A stretch of 9,382 nt of DNA, from assembly GCA_963578625.1 (NCBI GenBank), contig CAUZEO010000208.1, forward strand, positions 1 to 9,382, read 5' to 3'. Position 1 is the stretch's first letter. Each line of letters starts with the position of its first letter. The notes under the pieces are model-generated. The model was not told where the DNA came from. It did not search any database and saw only the letters and a list, made by a program, of their open reading frames with translations. A program made the translations under genes and the position numbers. Below are positions 1 to 6,448 of this stretch, piece after piece. The DNA comes from CAUZEO01 sp963578625 (GTDB lineage Bacteria; Verrucomicrobiota; Kiritimatiellia; SLOV01).

Positions 1-11
1 ATACGCGGGCT

Positions 12-1973
12 TCATGGAGCCAAGATTCTAACTCGATAGACCCGGGCGCCGCCCGGAGGTTCGTTCGAGGTCGTGGTGGCGCTGAAGTCATCTTGAAACG
101 TGTGGAGGCCGGGAACGCCATTGCTTTCCGTAAAACGGCCGGCTGCCGGATCAGCCAAGAGGAACCAGTTTCCGGCGGGCGGGGAAGGGGAGAGTTCGTC
201 GGCGTACTCCACTTCGTAGGTTAAAGTCGGTTCGGTCGGCACCGTGATGTCCATCCGGTGGTTGAACAGATCGGCGCTCAAGGAAATCCGGGGCCGGGGG
301 ACGGGGATGGCAAAGGCCTTCATCACCGCCATGTGCTGCATCCCGGAGACGTCCGAGTCGCCGGCCAGAACCGGGTCGGGCGGCGTAGTCCAAGTCCGGC
401 TGTCAAAGACCATGCCGTCGACAAAGATTTCTCCGCCGACACTCAAGGGCACATGCAGACTGTCCATCGCAGAGTTGGGCAGAACGTAGTCATAGGGGCT
501 GGTGCGGGGTTCATTGGTGTCATCATCACCCACCGCGTCCACGGGTTGGTGTGCATCCGAAAACACACTGGAAAGCGTCAGCAGTGCAGCTTCCGTCCGG
601 GATTTCGTATTCAGATCGCCCGCCAGCACGATGTAATCGCCCGGGGGAAATGACAGAGACACCTGGTTGACGAGAATGCCTGCTTCAATGTTTCGGGAAC
701 TGCTTCCACCTGAACTGTGCAGGTGAACACTGACCAGGTGAAGGTCTGTTGCGCCGGGGATATCGATGGTTGCCCAGGCGAAATCCCGGTTCGCGACTTG
801 GGGATCATTCCACTCTCCCGAAGCCACGATAGGCCAGCGGCTGATCACTCCGTTTGGAATACTTTCCGACCCGGGTTCCACCATGAAATGAAAAGTCGGC
901 CCGAAGGTCTCGTCGACGAATGCCCGCCGCCCGCCACCGTTTGTGACATTGAATTCCTGAATTGCCACGATGTCCGGGGACAACGCCTGGAAAATTCGCG
1001 TGCCTGGGCCTTCGTACTCGGACTGCGTGCCGCTGGTTAGATTTGCGGACATGATAAGGATCACACCCGGACTTCCTGCTCCGCCATCGTTGTCGGCTAC
1101 GGAAAGAACCGTGATCACGGGATTGCCCGGTTGGGCGCCCTCCAAACCGGTAAGCATGAGCTTGATGGTCTCGGTCCCTTCGATCAACGTGTCATCGTTC
1201 ACCAGGATTTCGAAATGATCTATCGCCGGGCCCCCGGCGGAAAAGACGAGGGATGTGGATGAGATGGTATAGTCCTGTTGCGCTCCCGGAACCGTCGAGC
1301 CCGCCTGCGCAACGCGGACCGTGGCATCCGCCGGCCCGCTGAGAACCACGCCGATCTGGACCAGGCCGGCCTCTTCGCCGACCGAGATCTCTCCGGCCTC
1401 AAAGGACACGGTGGGCAGTGCCCCCGGCGAGAAATCCGTAATCTGGAAATCGTCGATGAGGAGTCGCTCCTGCTGGGTAACGGACAAAACGCGAATCAGT
1501 ACGTTGTCCCCCTGCCAATCGACAACTCCATTGAAAAGCTGATAGCTGGTGCTGGTGACGTTGACCGTGCCGCCCACATTCGTCCACCCTGCGCCGGCCG
1601 GGTTGAATTGAACTTGAAATGCCACGGCATTCGCGTCTCCGTCCCAATGCCGGTACCAGAAAGAAATCGTCCCCACCCCGCCGTCTTTTCCGTTTCCGTC
1701 GAGCCCCTGGAATTCGAGATAGGCCGCCGGCGTATCATCGTCGAATCGAATTACGCTGCCCGATCGCGCATTCATTGCGTCGCACACCGAGTTAAGGCTC
1801 TCCCACATGCCGATGCCCGAATGGTTATACGAGGAGACCGAGCCGAACGCTCCGTCGCTCCAGCCGTTGAAATCCTCCACCACCGCGGCCTGAAGCGCTA
1901 CCGCAAACAACATCAGCACCGCCGATGCCTTCGCGACAAGAAACGATCTGCACAAGCATCGGTTGTTGCGCAA
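12..1973 (-). CDS. Secreted EEP-fold nuclease/phosphatase with Calx-beta domain
   Basis: A 653-residue exported protein. Residues about 1-30 form a signal peptide (Arg-rich start, hydrophobic AVLMLFAVALQA). Residues 31-180 look like a beta jelly-roll (SFWYRHW, LLIDDFQITD). Residues 185-297 fit a Calx-beta domain, with VNDDTLIEGTE near the end. Residues 303-555 carry the endonuclease/exonuclease/phosphatase motifs in order: N311, Q339-E340, H417 in VSVHLHS, D453 and N455 in GDLN, D495 in YDYVLP and H547. All the expected metal-binding and catalytic positions are therefore present. The last 95 residues (TYEVEYADEL, ARVYRV) look like a C-terminal beta domain common in secreted proteins of this kind. 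The substrate could be DNA, a phosphoester or a phospholipid; sequence alone does not decide. The start is TTG at 1973, with no in-frame ATG upstream and no clear Shine-Dalgarno, so the exact N-terminus is uncertain. It is transcribed away from the dksA-like gene. Confidence 0.88.
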   Translation of the reverse strand: MRNNRCLCRSFLVAKASAVLMLFAVALQAAVVEDFNGWSDGAFGSVSSYNHSGIGMWESLNSVCDAMNARSGSVIRFDDDTPAAYLEFQGLDGNGKDGGVGTISFWYRHWDGDANAVAFQVQFNPAGAGWTNVGGTVNVTSTSYQLFNGVVDWQGDNVLIRVLSVTQQERLLIDDFQITDFSPGALPTVSFEAGEISVGEEAGLVQIGVVLSGPADATVRVAQAGSTVPGAQQDYTISSTSLVFSAGGPAIDHFEILVNDDTLIEGTETIKLMLTGLEGAQPGNPVITVLSVADNDGGAGSPGVILIMSANLTSGTQSEYEGPGTRIFQALSPDIVAIQEFNVTNGGGRRAFVDETFGPTFHFMVEPGSESIPNGVISRWPIVASGEWNDPQVANRDFAWATIDIPGATDLHLVSVHLHSSGGSSSRNIEAGILVNQVSLSFPPGDYIVLAGDLNTKSRTEAALLTLSSVFSDAHQPVDAVGDDDTNEPRTSPYDYVLPNSAMDSLHVPLSVGGEIFVDGMVFDSRTWTTPPDPVLAGDSDVSGMQHMAVMKAFAIPVPRPRISLSADLFNHRMDITVPTEPTLTYEVEYADELSPSPPAGNWFLLADPAAGRFTESNGVPGLHTFQDDFSATTTSNEPPGGARVYRVRILAP

Positions 1974-2112
1974 GAGGGGAGAAGCGAAGACCCGGTTATG
2001 ATAATTCTGACATAAAACCTTGATGAGATAGAAGATACCAGGTCAAAGGCAAAAGCGCAACGTCTCCCAATTAGCTAGGATAGAGAACGGAGCGTCCCGG
2101 GCTGCTGCCGCT

Positions 2113-2141
2113 TTGACTACTTGAGTCGGATCTGAGATGAT
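2113..2141 (+). promoter_or_regulatory. Weak candidate promoter upstream of the dksA-like gene
   Basis: TTGACT (2113-2118) and GATGAT (2136-2141) are 17 bases apart, which resembles a sigma-70 promoter with an imperfect -10 box. It lies in the 400-base gap between the divergent nuclease and dksA-like genes and points to the latter. Such matches arise easily by chance, so this is only a candidate. Confidence 0.2.
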
Positions 2142-2154
2142 CCAGGACCGCTCG

Positions 2155-2168
2155 ACAGCTCGAGCTGT
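2155..2168. promoter_or_regulatory. 14-bp perfect palindrome
   Basis: ACAGCTCGAGCTGT is a perfect palindrome, followed at once by TTTC. It lies about 60 bases upstream of the inserted mini-transposon, in the gap between divergent genes, where a dyad-symmetric operator would be expected. It could also be a short hairpin. No regulator gene is visible to pair it with. Confidence 0.3.
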
Positions 2169-2230
2169 TTTCAAGGTAGAATATATGCGATCAATCTTCA
2201 TTGCCTTCAGCAAGATCTTTGGGCGCTTTC

Positions 2231-2241
2231 AGATCAGAAAA
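2231..2241. repeat. Left target-site duplication of the mini-transposon
   Basis: AGATCAGAAAA directly abuts the left inverted end of the element at 2242. It matches AGGTCAGAAAA at 2368-2378 in 10 of 11 positions. An 11-bp duplication fits the 10-13 bp known for IS4-family transposition. Confidence 0.72.
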
Positions 2242-2367
2242 GCATGGCGCTGACTTAAGGCCACAGCATGATCAATTCATTCTCGGGAACGGCGGTCCCC
2301 GCCGTATTGAGAATGGATGGGTCATGAAGGGACCCTATCGGAGCGACAGCTTAAGTCAGCGCAATTC
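2242..2367. mobile_element. 126-bp MITE with IS4-like ends
   Basis: The element has no coding capacity of its own. Its ends are 18-bp inverted repeats, 2242-2259 (GCATGGCGCTGACTTAAG) and the reverse complement of 2350-2367 (GAATTGCGCTGACTTAAG). They agree at 16 of 18 positions, including 13 consecutive bases. An imperfect 11-bp direct repeat flanks both ends exactly. The ends resemble the IS4 terminus as I remember it (TAATGCCGATCAGTTAAGG), so mobilisation by an IS4-type transposase encoded elsewhere is likely; that family call is from memory. The interior folds into two hairpins: 2278-2284 with 2309-2315 enclosing 2289-2295 with 2299-2305, and 2319-2323 with 2331-2335. It sits immediately upstream of the dksA-like start codon and so replaces that gene's native leader. 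Confidence 0.7.
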
Positions 2368-2378
2368 AGGTCAGAAAA
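2368..2378. repeat. Right target-site duplication, overlapping the dksA-like start codon
   Basis: AGGTCAGAAAA is the partner of 2231-2241. Its last A is the first base of the ATG at 2378, so the insertion point was right at the translation start. The one mismatch between the copies suggests the insertion is not brand new. Confidence 0.7.
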
Positions 2379-2710
2379 TGGACGAGACTACATTACAAAA
2401 ATACCAGGCGATGTTAGTGGAGCTGCAGTCTGAGCTTCAAACGGAAATTGATGAGACCAGTACCGATTCCGAACCGGTCGCGCTCGATGGGCGGATGGGA
2501 AGGCTCTCGCGAGCAGACGCGATGCAGGCGCAGCAATTGGCCCTGGAAATTAAGCGTCGCCGCGAAGAGCGCCTAATCAGAGTGCAAGTGTCCCTGCAGC
2601 GAATTGAGCAAGGAAAGTATGGGATTTGCGGGCGCTGCCGCAAACCCATTGCCACCGAGCGTCTGGACGCCTTCCCCGATGCGGTTCTTTGCGTCCGATG
2701 CGCGTCGTAA
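2378..2710 (+). CDS. DksA/TraR-family C4 zinc-finger protein
   Basis: A 110-residue cytoplasmic protein of the DksA/TraR family. Family members enter the RNA polymerase secondary channel and adjust promoter response, in DksA's case together with ppGpp. Residues 1-75 are helical and coiled-coil-like (LQKYQAMLVELQSELQTEI, then EIKRRREERLIRVQ). The stretch LDGRMGRLSRADAMQ (37-50) is typical of the short bacterial members. The zinc finger is C84-x2-C87 and C105-x2-C108, all four cysteines present. I chose ATG 2378 because the family fold begins there; the same frame is open further upstream but that part is transposon and leader sequence. There is only a weak AGG upstream, lying within the target duplication, so translation may be inefficient after the insertion. 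Whether it acts like DksA or as a specialised paralogue cannot be told. Confidence 0.88.
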   Translation: MDETTLQKYQAMLVELQSELQTEIDETSTDSEPVALDGRMGRLSRADAMQAQQLALEIKRRREERLIRVQVSLQRIEQGKYGICGRCRKPIATERLDAFPDAVLCVRCAS

Positions 2711-2795
2711 CCAGCCCTATTTGCGAGGTCCGCTATTTGTACTACTGTCTTCCGTATTCGTTCTTGTCGGCTACTATCTGAAGCACCTAATCCAT

Positions 2796-2857
2796 AAAGC
2801 AGTAAATCGTCAACCAAGCGAAATTAACCACGGAGCGTACGGAGCCCACGGATAGGA
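2796..2857 (+). repeat. 62-nt interspersed repeat, copy 1 (ACCACGGAG type)
   Basis: It matches 3951-4012 without gaps at 51 of 62 positions. The best-conserved parts are AAAGCAGTAA at the left and AATTAACCACGGAGCG toward the right, followed by further CACGGA units. It lies downstream of the dksA-like gene and in the same orientation as copy 2. Elements of the ACCACGGAG type are familiar in intergenic DNA of Planctomycetota/Verrucomicrobiota-like genomes; their function is unknown to me. Confidence 0.8.
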
Positions 2858-2935
2858 GCTTGTTGATTTTCCGTCACCCCGTGTGCTAATCCTGCGGAGT
2901 CGATGATGGCGAATAAATCCGGTTTGCTGCTCACT

Positions 2936-2951
2936 GCGGACTGAAGTCCGC
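2936..2951. repeat. Short palindromic repeat unit
   Basis: GCGGACTGAAGTCCGC is a near-perfect palindrome: a 7-bp stem around GA, or 6 bp around TGAA. It lies in the 376-base gap before the nagB-like gene. It resembles dispersed REP-like hairpins of these bacteria, but only one copy is in the window. The rest of the gap (2858-2935 and 2952-3060) shows nothing recognisable. Confidence 0.5.
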
Positions 2952-3060
2952 AACGCCTGAACGTGGAATAGATTCCGCGCTACTGACACCGCATTGCACT
3001 CCTTGGTAGAAAAAGTTGAGGTCTTGGGTCGTAAACCCTGTTTCATCTTGGGCGTTTCGT

Positions 3061-3078
3061 CATGATTCTGATATCATG
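3061..3078. promoter_or_regulatory. Inverted repeat just upstream of the nagB-like gene
   Basis: CATGAT and ATCATG form a 6-bp inverted repeat around a 6-base spacer, ending 8 bases before the GTG start. The position suits an operator or a small hairpin near the ribosome binding site. A 6-bp repeat is weak evidence by itself. Confidence 0.25.
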
Positions 3079-3086
3079 GGATTATT

Positions 3087-3935
3087 GTGAATTACAACGA
3101 TCTGAAATTCGACGATTTCCGCAGCCGTCACCCCTGGCGCTTTAACCTCGTGGAGGATCTTGACGGATTGAACAAGGCGATTGCCAGGGAGGCGGTCGAT
3201 GCCATTCGTGACGCGGGGAGGAAAGGGGAAAATATCCTGGTGATCACGCCGACGGGTCCGCTGGACTACCGATACTGGGCGGAGCTTTGCAATCGCGAAA
3301 ACATCTCCTGCGAGCCTCTGATCACCATGAATATGGACGAGTACATCGATGACAAGGACCAGTACATTTCAGAAAATCATCCCCTCAGTTTTCGGCGGTA
3401 TCTGCTGGAGAGCCTCGTCGAGAATCTCAAACCGGAACTGCGGCCCCGCCCGGAGAGTCTTCTGTTCCCGGATCCACAGGATCCGGGCCGTACGACGGAA
3501 CTGATCGAGTCGTTCGGCGGAGCGTCGTTGTGCTACGGTGGATTCGGAATCACCGGGCACTTTGCGTTTAACGACCCGCCGGAACCCGACCGGGAATGCG
3601 ATGACCAGGCCGTTCGAACCAGCCGAACCCGCAACCTCACTATCCAGCGTGAAAGCAGGACCCAGATGGCAATGGGCGGTTCCGGTGGCAACCTGGATGT
3701 GATTCCTCCCCGTGCAGTCACTCTGGGGATGTACGAACTACTGATGAGCCGGAAGATTCACCTCACCTTCATGCGGTCCTGGCACGCCGGGGTTTTGCGC
3801 CGAGCCTTGTTCGGTCCGGTAACAGGCCAATGCCCGGGCTCCTTCATCCAGGATCACCCGAATGTCGAAGTGACTTGCACGCGAATGGCCGCGGAATTGC
3901 CCCTGGCGAAGGTAACCCAGGCTACCGGGGAATGA
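3087..3935 (+). CDS. Glucosamine-6-phosphate deaminase (NagB)-like protein
   Basis: A 282-residue cytoplasmic protein of the NagB/6-phosphogluconolactonase-type sugar-phosphate isomerase fold. Canonical NagB converts glucosamine-6-phosphate to fructose-6-phosphate and ammonia. Visible motifs are the phosphate loop ITPTGPL (54-59), NMDEY (82-86, with D84 at the place of the NagB base D72), and GFGITGHFAFNDP (152-164). In the last motif the usual DGHIAFNEP is changed: the first Asp is Thr156 and the Glu is Asp163, while His158 is kept. The C-terminal third (TLGMYELLMSRKIHL, then SFIQDHPNVEVTC) follows the family pattern, though the usual Lys in its SQKA-like segment is replaced by RSWHA. Because of these changes the substrate may differ or activity may be reduced. 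The GTG start has only a weak GGGA upstream. The gene stands alone, without nagA or a transporter nearby. Confidence 0.8.
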   Translation: MNYNDLKFDDFRSRHPWRFNLVEDLDGLNKAIAREAVDAIRDAGRKGENILVITPTGPLDYRYWAELCNRENISCEPLITMNMDEYIDDKDQYISENHPLSFRRYLLESLVENLKPELRPRPESLLFPDPQDPGRTTELIESFGGASLCYGGFGITGHFAFNDPPEPDRECDDQAVRTSRTRNLTIQRESRTQMAMGGSGGNLDVIPPRAVTLGMYELLMSRKIHLTFMRSWHAGVLRRALFGPVTGQCPGSFIQDHPNVEVTCTRMAAELPLAKVTQATGE

Positions 3936-3950
3936 GGTGCCTATCAGCCC

Positions 3951-4012
3951 AAAGCAGTAATTCCGCGGCAAAACGGAATTAACCACGGAGCGCACGGAGT
4001 CCACGGAGAGGA
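3951..4012 (+). repeat. 62-nt interspersed repeat, copy 2, with internal hairpin
   Basis: This is the partner of 2796-2857 and begins 16 bases after the nagB-like stop codon. Unlike copy 1, it contains a perfect 7-bp stem, AATTCCG (3959-3965) with CGGAATT (3974-3980), around an 8-base loop. No T-run follows, so it is not a standard intrinsic terminator, though it may stabilise or end the transcript. Confidence 0.78.
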
Positions 4013-4056
4013 ATTTTCGATTCTTGATTGAAGGGGTCGCCTGTCTTGGATGCCTG

Positions 4057-4089
4057 CCGTAGCACGGGTATCTGACCCGTGTAGCGGAG
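4057..4089. repeat. 33-nt hairpin repeat, copy A
   Basis: A 7-bp stem CACGGGT (4063-4069) and ACCCGTG (4075-4081) encloses ATCTG. The 33-nt unit recurs at 4214-4246 with three differences, one of them in the loop, so the stem is fully conserved. This suggests a mobile or folded REP-like element. Confidence 0.7.
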
Positions 4090-4120
4090 CCAACAGCCGG
4101 AGCCCAAGCATCGTGGCTAT

Positions 4121-4133
4121 ACGGGTATCCCGT
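4121..4133. repeat. Related short palindrome
   Basis: ACGGGTATCCCGT has a 5-bp stem around TAT and shares the ACGGGTATC core with the 33-nt hairpin units on either side. It may be a degenerate or shortened member of the same repeat. Confidence 0.4.
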
Positions 4134-4171
4134 GGTCTATGGAGACCAATTGAATTGTGGGGAAAATGTCG

Positions 4172-4196
4172 AATATCGAATGCTCAATATCGAATG
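4172..4196. repeat. Tandem AATATCGAATG units
   Basis: AATATCGAATG occurs at 4172-4182 and again at 4186-4196, followed by TCGAAG. Runs of ATCGAAT-like words are a recurring intergenic repeat in related bacteria. The motif lies between the two 33-nt hairpin units, in a 348-base stretch with no supported gene. Confidence 0.55.
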
Positions 4197-4213
4197 TCGA
4201 AGTGGTTTGTATT

Positions 4214-4246
4214 CCGTGGCACGGGTATCTTACCCGTGTAGTGGAG
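4214..4246. repeat. 33-nt hairpin repeat, copy B
   Basis: This is the same unit as 4057-4089: CACGGGT (4220-4226) pairs with ACCCGTG (4232-4238) around ATCTT. It is in the same orientation as copy A. Confidence 0.7.
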
Positions 4247-4283
4247 ACTCAACCGGAACCACGGCAGTAGCAAATGCATCGGC

Positions 4284-4853
4284 TCAGTTGATCGTTATCT
4301 CCGTCTGGCCGGGTCCCACCTCGCAGGAAATGAACTTGTTGCCGTCTACGCGCAGTACCGAGAATTCGACCGGTTCATAGCCCGGCGCGACGCCGGTCTC
4401 GTGTGACTTGCTCCACTTCCGTTGCTTCACTGTAGGCGAGTCTCCAAACTCATCCTGCAGAACGATCAGAATATCCGCGCTTTCGCCGACATTCTCAACC
4501 GTTACGCTGAGTGTGCCCGATGCCGCAACGCCGGATACTTCGACCCGCTTGAACAGCCAGTCGTGTTCCGGGTGGATCGAATACTGTTTTGTTAGTGTTA
4601 CGCCCAGGTTGTCATTGCGGCATTTGAACGTGACACGATCCTCATTCGGATCGGAGTTTTCTTCAACCACCACGTCATCAGATTCCAAACCTTCCACAAC
4701 GGCATCGGTCGACAGCAGCCGATAGCAATCGAAACTATCGGAAATAAATGTCGGGCCGTCCTCGGATGCCTTCTAAAGGTTTCCATGATCCGGGCTCAGT
4801 TGATAGCGTATGCCGCCCGATGACAACGTAATGCCGGAGACGGAAGAGGCCAT
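4284..4853 (-). pseudogene. Beta-sandwich-type protein remnant interrupted by an in-frame stop
   Basis: Read on the minus strand from ATG 4853, the frame gives MASSVSGITLSSGG, IRYQLSPDHGNL, then TAG (codon 27, 4773-4775), and continues smoothly as KASEDGPTFISDSFDC into a frame open to TGA 4284-4286. The sense of the protein is continuous across the stop, so one base change (for example CAG, GAG or AAG to TAG) explains it. The part after the stop could also be made as a 137-residue product from GTG 4697. It is rich in alternating hydrophobic strands (VTLTKQYSIHPEHDWLFKRVEV, written here in part), like the N-terminal sandwich domain of some carbohydrate-active proteins. No catalytic domain follows, so it may also be truncated at its 3' end where the repeat region begins. 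The family is not identified. Confidence 0.6.
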
Positions 4854-5037
4854 CAGGCACGAAGCCAGAGGAAAAAAAACGCTTTGGATTTCATTATGCC
4901 ATGATGGCCAAATCGAATTGCGCCAACAAGCAGGGATCTGCTAGCCCGCTAACCCCAACCCATCAAGGGGAAGAAGTTGCACGAAAAGATTCACATTCCG
5001 GGCTCCATTTTGCATGCTGTCTTCGGAGGATTTCCGG

Positions 5038-6396
5038 ATGAGTGAAATATTTTTGGCGCGACATCTCTATCAGTGTGTGTGGCTTTTTGCTCTTCTCTTG
5101 TGGGGCATTGCTCCCGTGGCTGTCGCAGCAATCCCGGGCCAGGAAGCGGCACTGTCTCGGGAAGCAACCGAGGGCCGGCGCATAGAGGTCGAAGGCCCGC
5201 CCAGTCCCAAGCGGCATCCTAGTTTGAGTGATCCGCAACGCATGGACAACAGCGCTGACGGCGCCCACCCGACAATGCAGGCAAGGCGGGATCTACCCCA
5301 TGGAGTCTACCAGAGTTGCCGGAAAAAGTGGCTTGCCACTCGGTTTCCAACCGATTCGCTTCAAGAAATCGCCGCAAAGATCAGAGCCCGGTACAAAGAA
5401 ATCGTCTTGAGCAAGGTACAGTGGCCGGACCTCACGCGTATTGAAGTTGAACCCATGACCCTGGTGTACCCGGCCCGGTATGCTTCAAATCAAAAGCCGA
5501 TGACGATCCGTGCCCGGCGCATCACGTTACATGCCGTCGATGCACTTGGCGATGAGCGACACATCGTGGCCTACTATCTGAACTACGACAAAGTTTCGCC
5601 CACCAACTCGCGTGTAGTCCTCCAGGTCAACGGCCATTTCGGGTTGCAGCCGTCACGGATGAACCTTGGCTTGAGGGTCCGGGGCGGAATCACCGGGGCG
5701 GCGGTGGCCATGATCGCATTGGAGGGGCACCCAATCATAACCTACGACGACCACAACGTCGGTGAAAGCAGCCCGGCAGCCTACAAAGATATCGAAAGGG
5801 AGATTTTCAAGGAGCCCGGCTTGTACCGCACGCTGGCAAACCTGAGAATGGTCGAAGATGCCTTATTGCTTCATTTCGATCGCGTCGATGCAATCGGTCT
5901 TTCCGGCGGCACGGAGCGTCTTTATCACTTTCTCACGTTCAACCGGTGCCCGATCTACTCCGTGTACTTTTCGGGATTCTTTTCTTCGACCTGGATGAAC
6001 CTGGACAGCAAGCGATCCGGTCGCGGGCCCTTCGGCACCAATCTCGACACGCACGACGAGGACTACCTGGAACACTTCCAACGCGCCGATCATGCCCTGG
6101 TGGCGATCGCCAACGGTGTCGATGTCAGATTCGCCATTCAGACCTACGAGGGTGATTTTGGGAAGAACTGTTTCGTGCACGAATTTCTACCGGTGGTGAA
6201 ACAGTACACGGACCGTTTTTCCGTGGGCAGCGACGATCCCGATTGTGACGGGATCAGCAACGACGGAAGCGAAATGGCGCATGAATATCACCTGCCCGAC
6301 TACTACGCCTTCCTCGAGAAAAGCCTGGCCAGGACCGCCGCTCCTTCACCGCGTCCATGTGGCTGGGCGCCGCGGACGATGCGCGATCCGCCGTAA
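5038..6396 (+). CDS. Secreted alpha/beta-hydrolase with a foreign-looking C-terminal tail
   Basis: 452 residues. The start is ATG 5038, preceded by an excellent ribosome binding site GGAGGA (5025-5030) at 7 bases; an in-frame ATG at 5014 lacks one. Residues 1-31 form a signal peptide (WLFALLLWGIAPVAVAA). Residues 32-95 are polar and probably a flexible linker. The hydrolase fold runs from about 140 to 430: strand VVLQVNGHFG (193-202), IITYDDHNVGESS (233-245), nucleophile elbow GLSGG with Ser289, a candidate acid in YEGDFG (370-375), and the likely catalytic His in MAHEYHLP (413-420). This fits an esterase or peptidase acting outside the cytoplasm, perhaps deacetylating polysaccharide; the substrate is unknown. 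From about residue 432 the sequence becomes Pro/Arg-rich (TAAPSPRPCGWAPRTMRDPP) and unlike the rest, as if the true end had been replaced by readthrough into rearranged DNA. Confidence 0.82.
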   Translation: MSEIFLARHLYQCVWLFALLLWGIAPVAVAAIPGQEAALSREATEGRRIEVEGPPSPKRHPSLSDPQRMDNSADGAHPTMQARRDLPHGVYQSCRKKWLATRFPTDSLQEIAAKIRARYKEIVLSKVQWPDLTRIEVEPMTLVYPARYASNQKPMTIRARRITLHAVDALGDERHIVAYYLNYDKVSPTNSRVVLQVNGHFGLQPSRMNLGLRVRGGITGAAVAMIALEGHPIITYDDHNVGESSPAAYKDIEREIFKEPGLYRTLANLRMVEDALLLHFDRVDAIGLSGGTERLYHFLTFNRCPIYSVYFSGFFSSTWMNLDSKRSGRGPFGTNLDTHDEDYLEHFQRADHALVAIANGVDVRFAIQTYEGDFGKNCFVHEFLPVVKQYTDRFSVGSDDPDCDGISNDGSEMAHEYHLPDYYAFLEKSLARTAAPSPRPCGWAPRTMRDPP

Positions 6397-6448
6397 CAGA
6401 CCTCGCCGAGGCTTCAAGCGGACAGGCGCGTTCCACGGTCAGCCTGAA

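Noticed and set aside
1278..2015. 245-codon plus-strand frame opposite the nuclease gene
   Set aside because: The minus-strand protein has a signal peptide, Calx-beta and EEP motifs; the plus frame shows none and is a shadow.
3959..3980. Intrinsic terminator after the nagB-like gene
   Set aside because: The stem is AT-rich at its base and no T-run follows; it is listed as part of the repeat instead.
4057..4246. CRISPR array
   Set aside because: There are only two widely spaced hairpin units, no regular spacers and no cas genes.
4598..4786. Minus-strand frame starting METFRRHPRTAR, ATG 4786
   Set aside because: It has a start codon but its translation is unlike a protein (clusters of Trp, Met and Arg); the neighbouring frame with the TAG reads far better.
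4281..4804. 12-bp direct repeat GGCTCAGTTGAT at 4281-4292 and 4793-4804, bracketing most of the interrupted gene
   Set aside because: One or a few exact 12-mers are expected by chance in a window this size, and no inverted ends accompany them.
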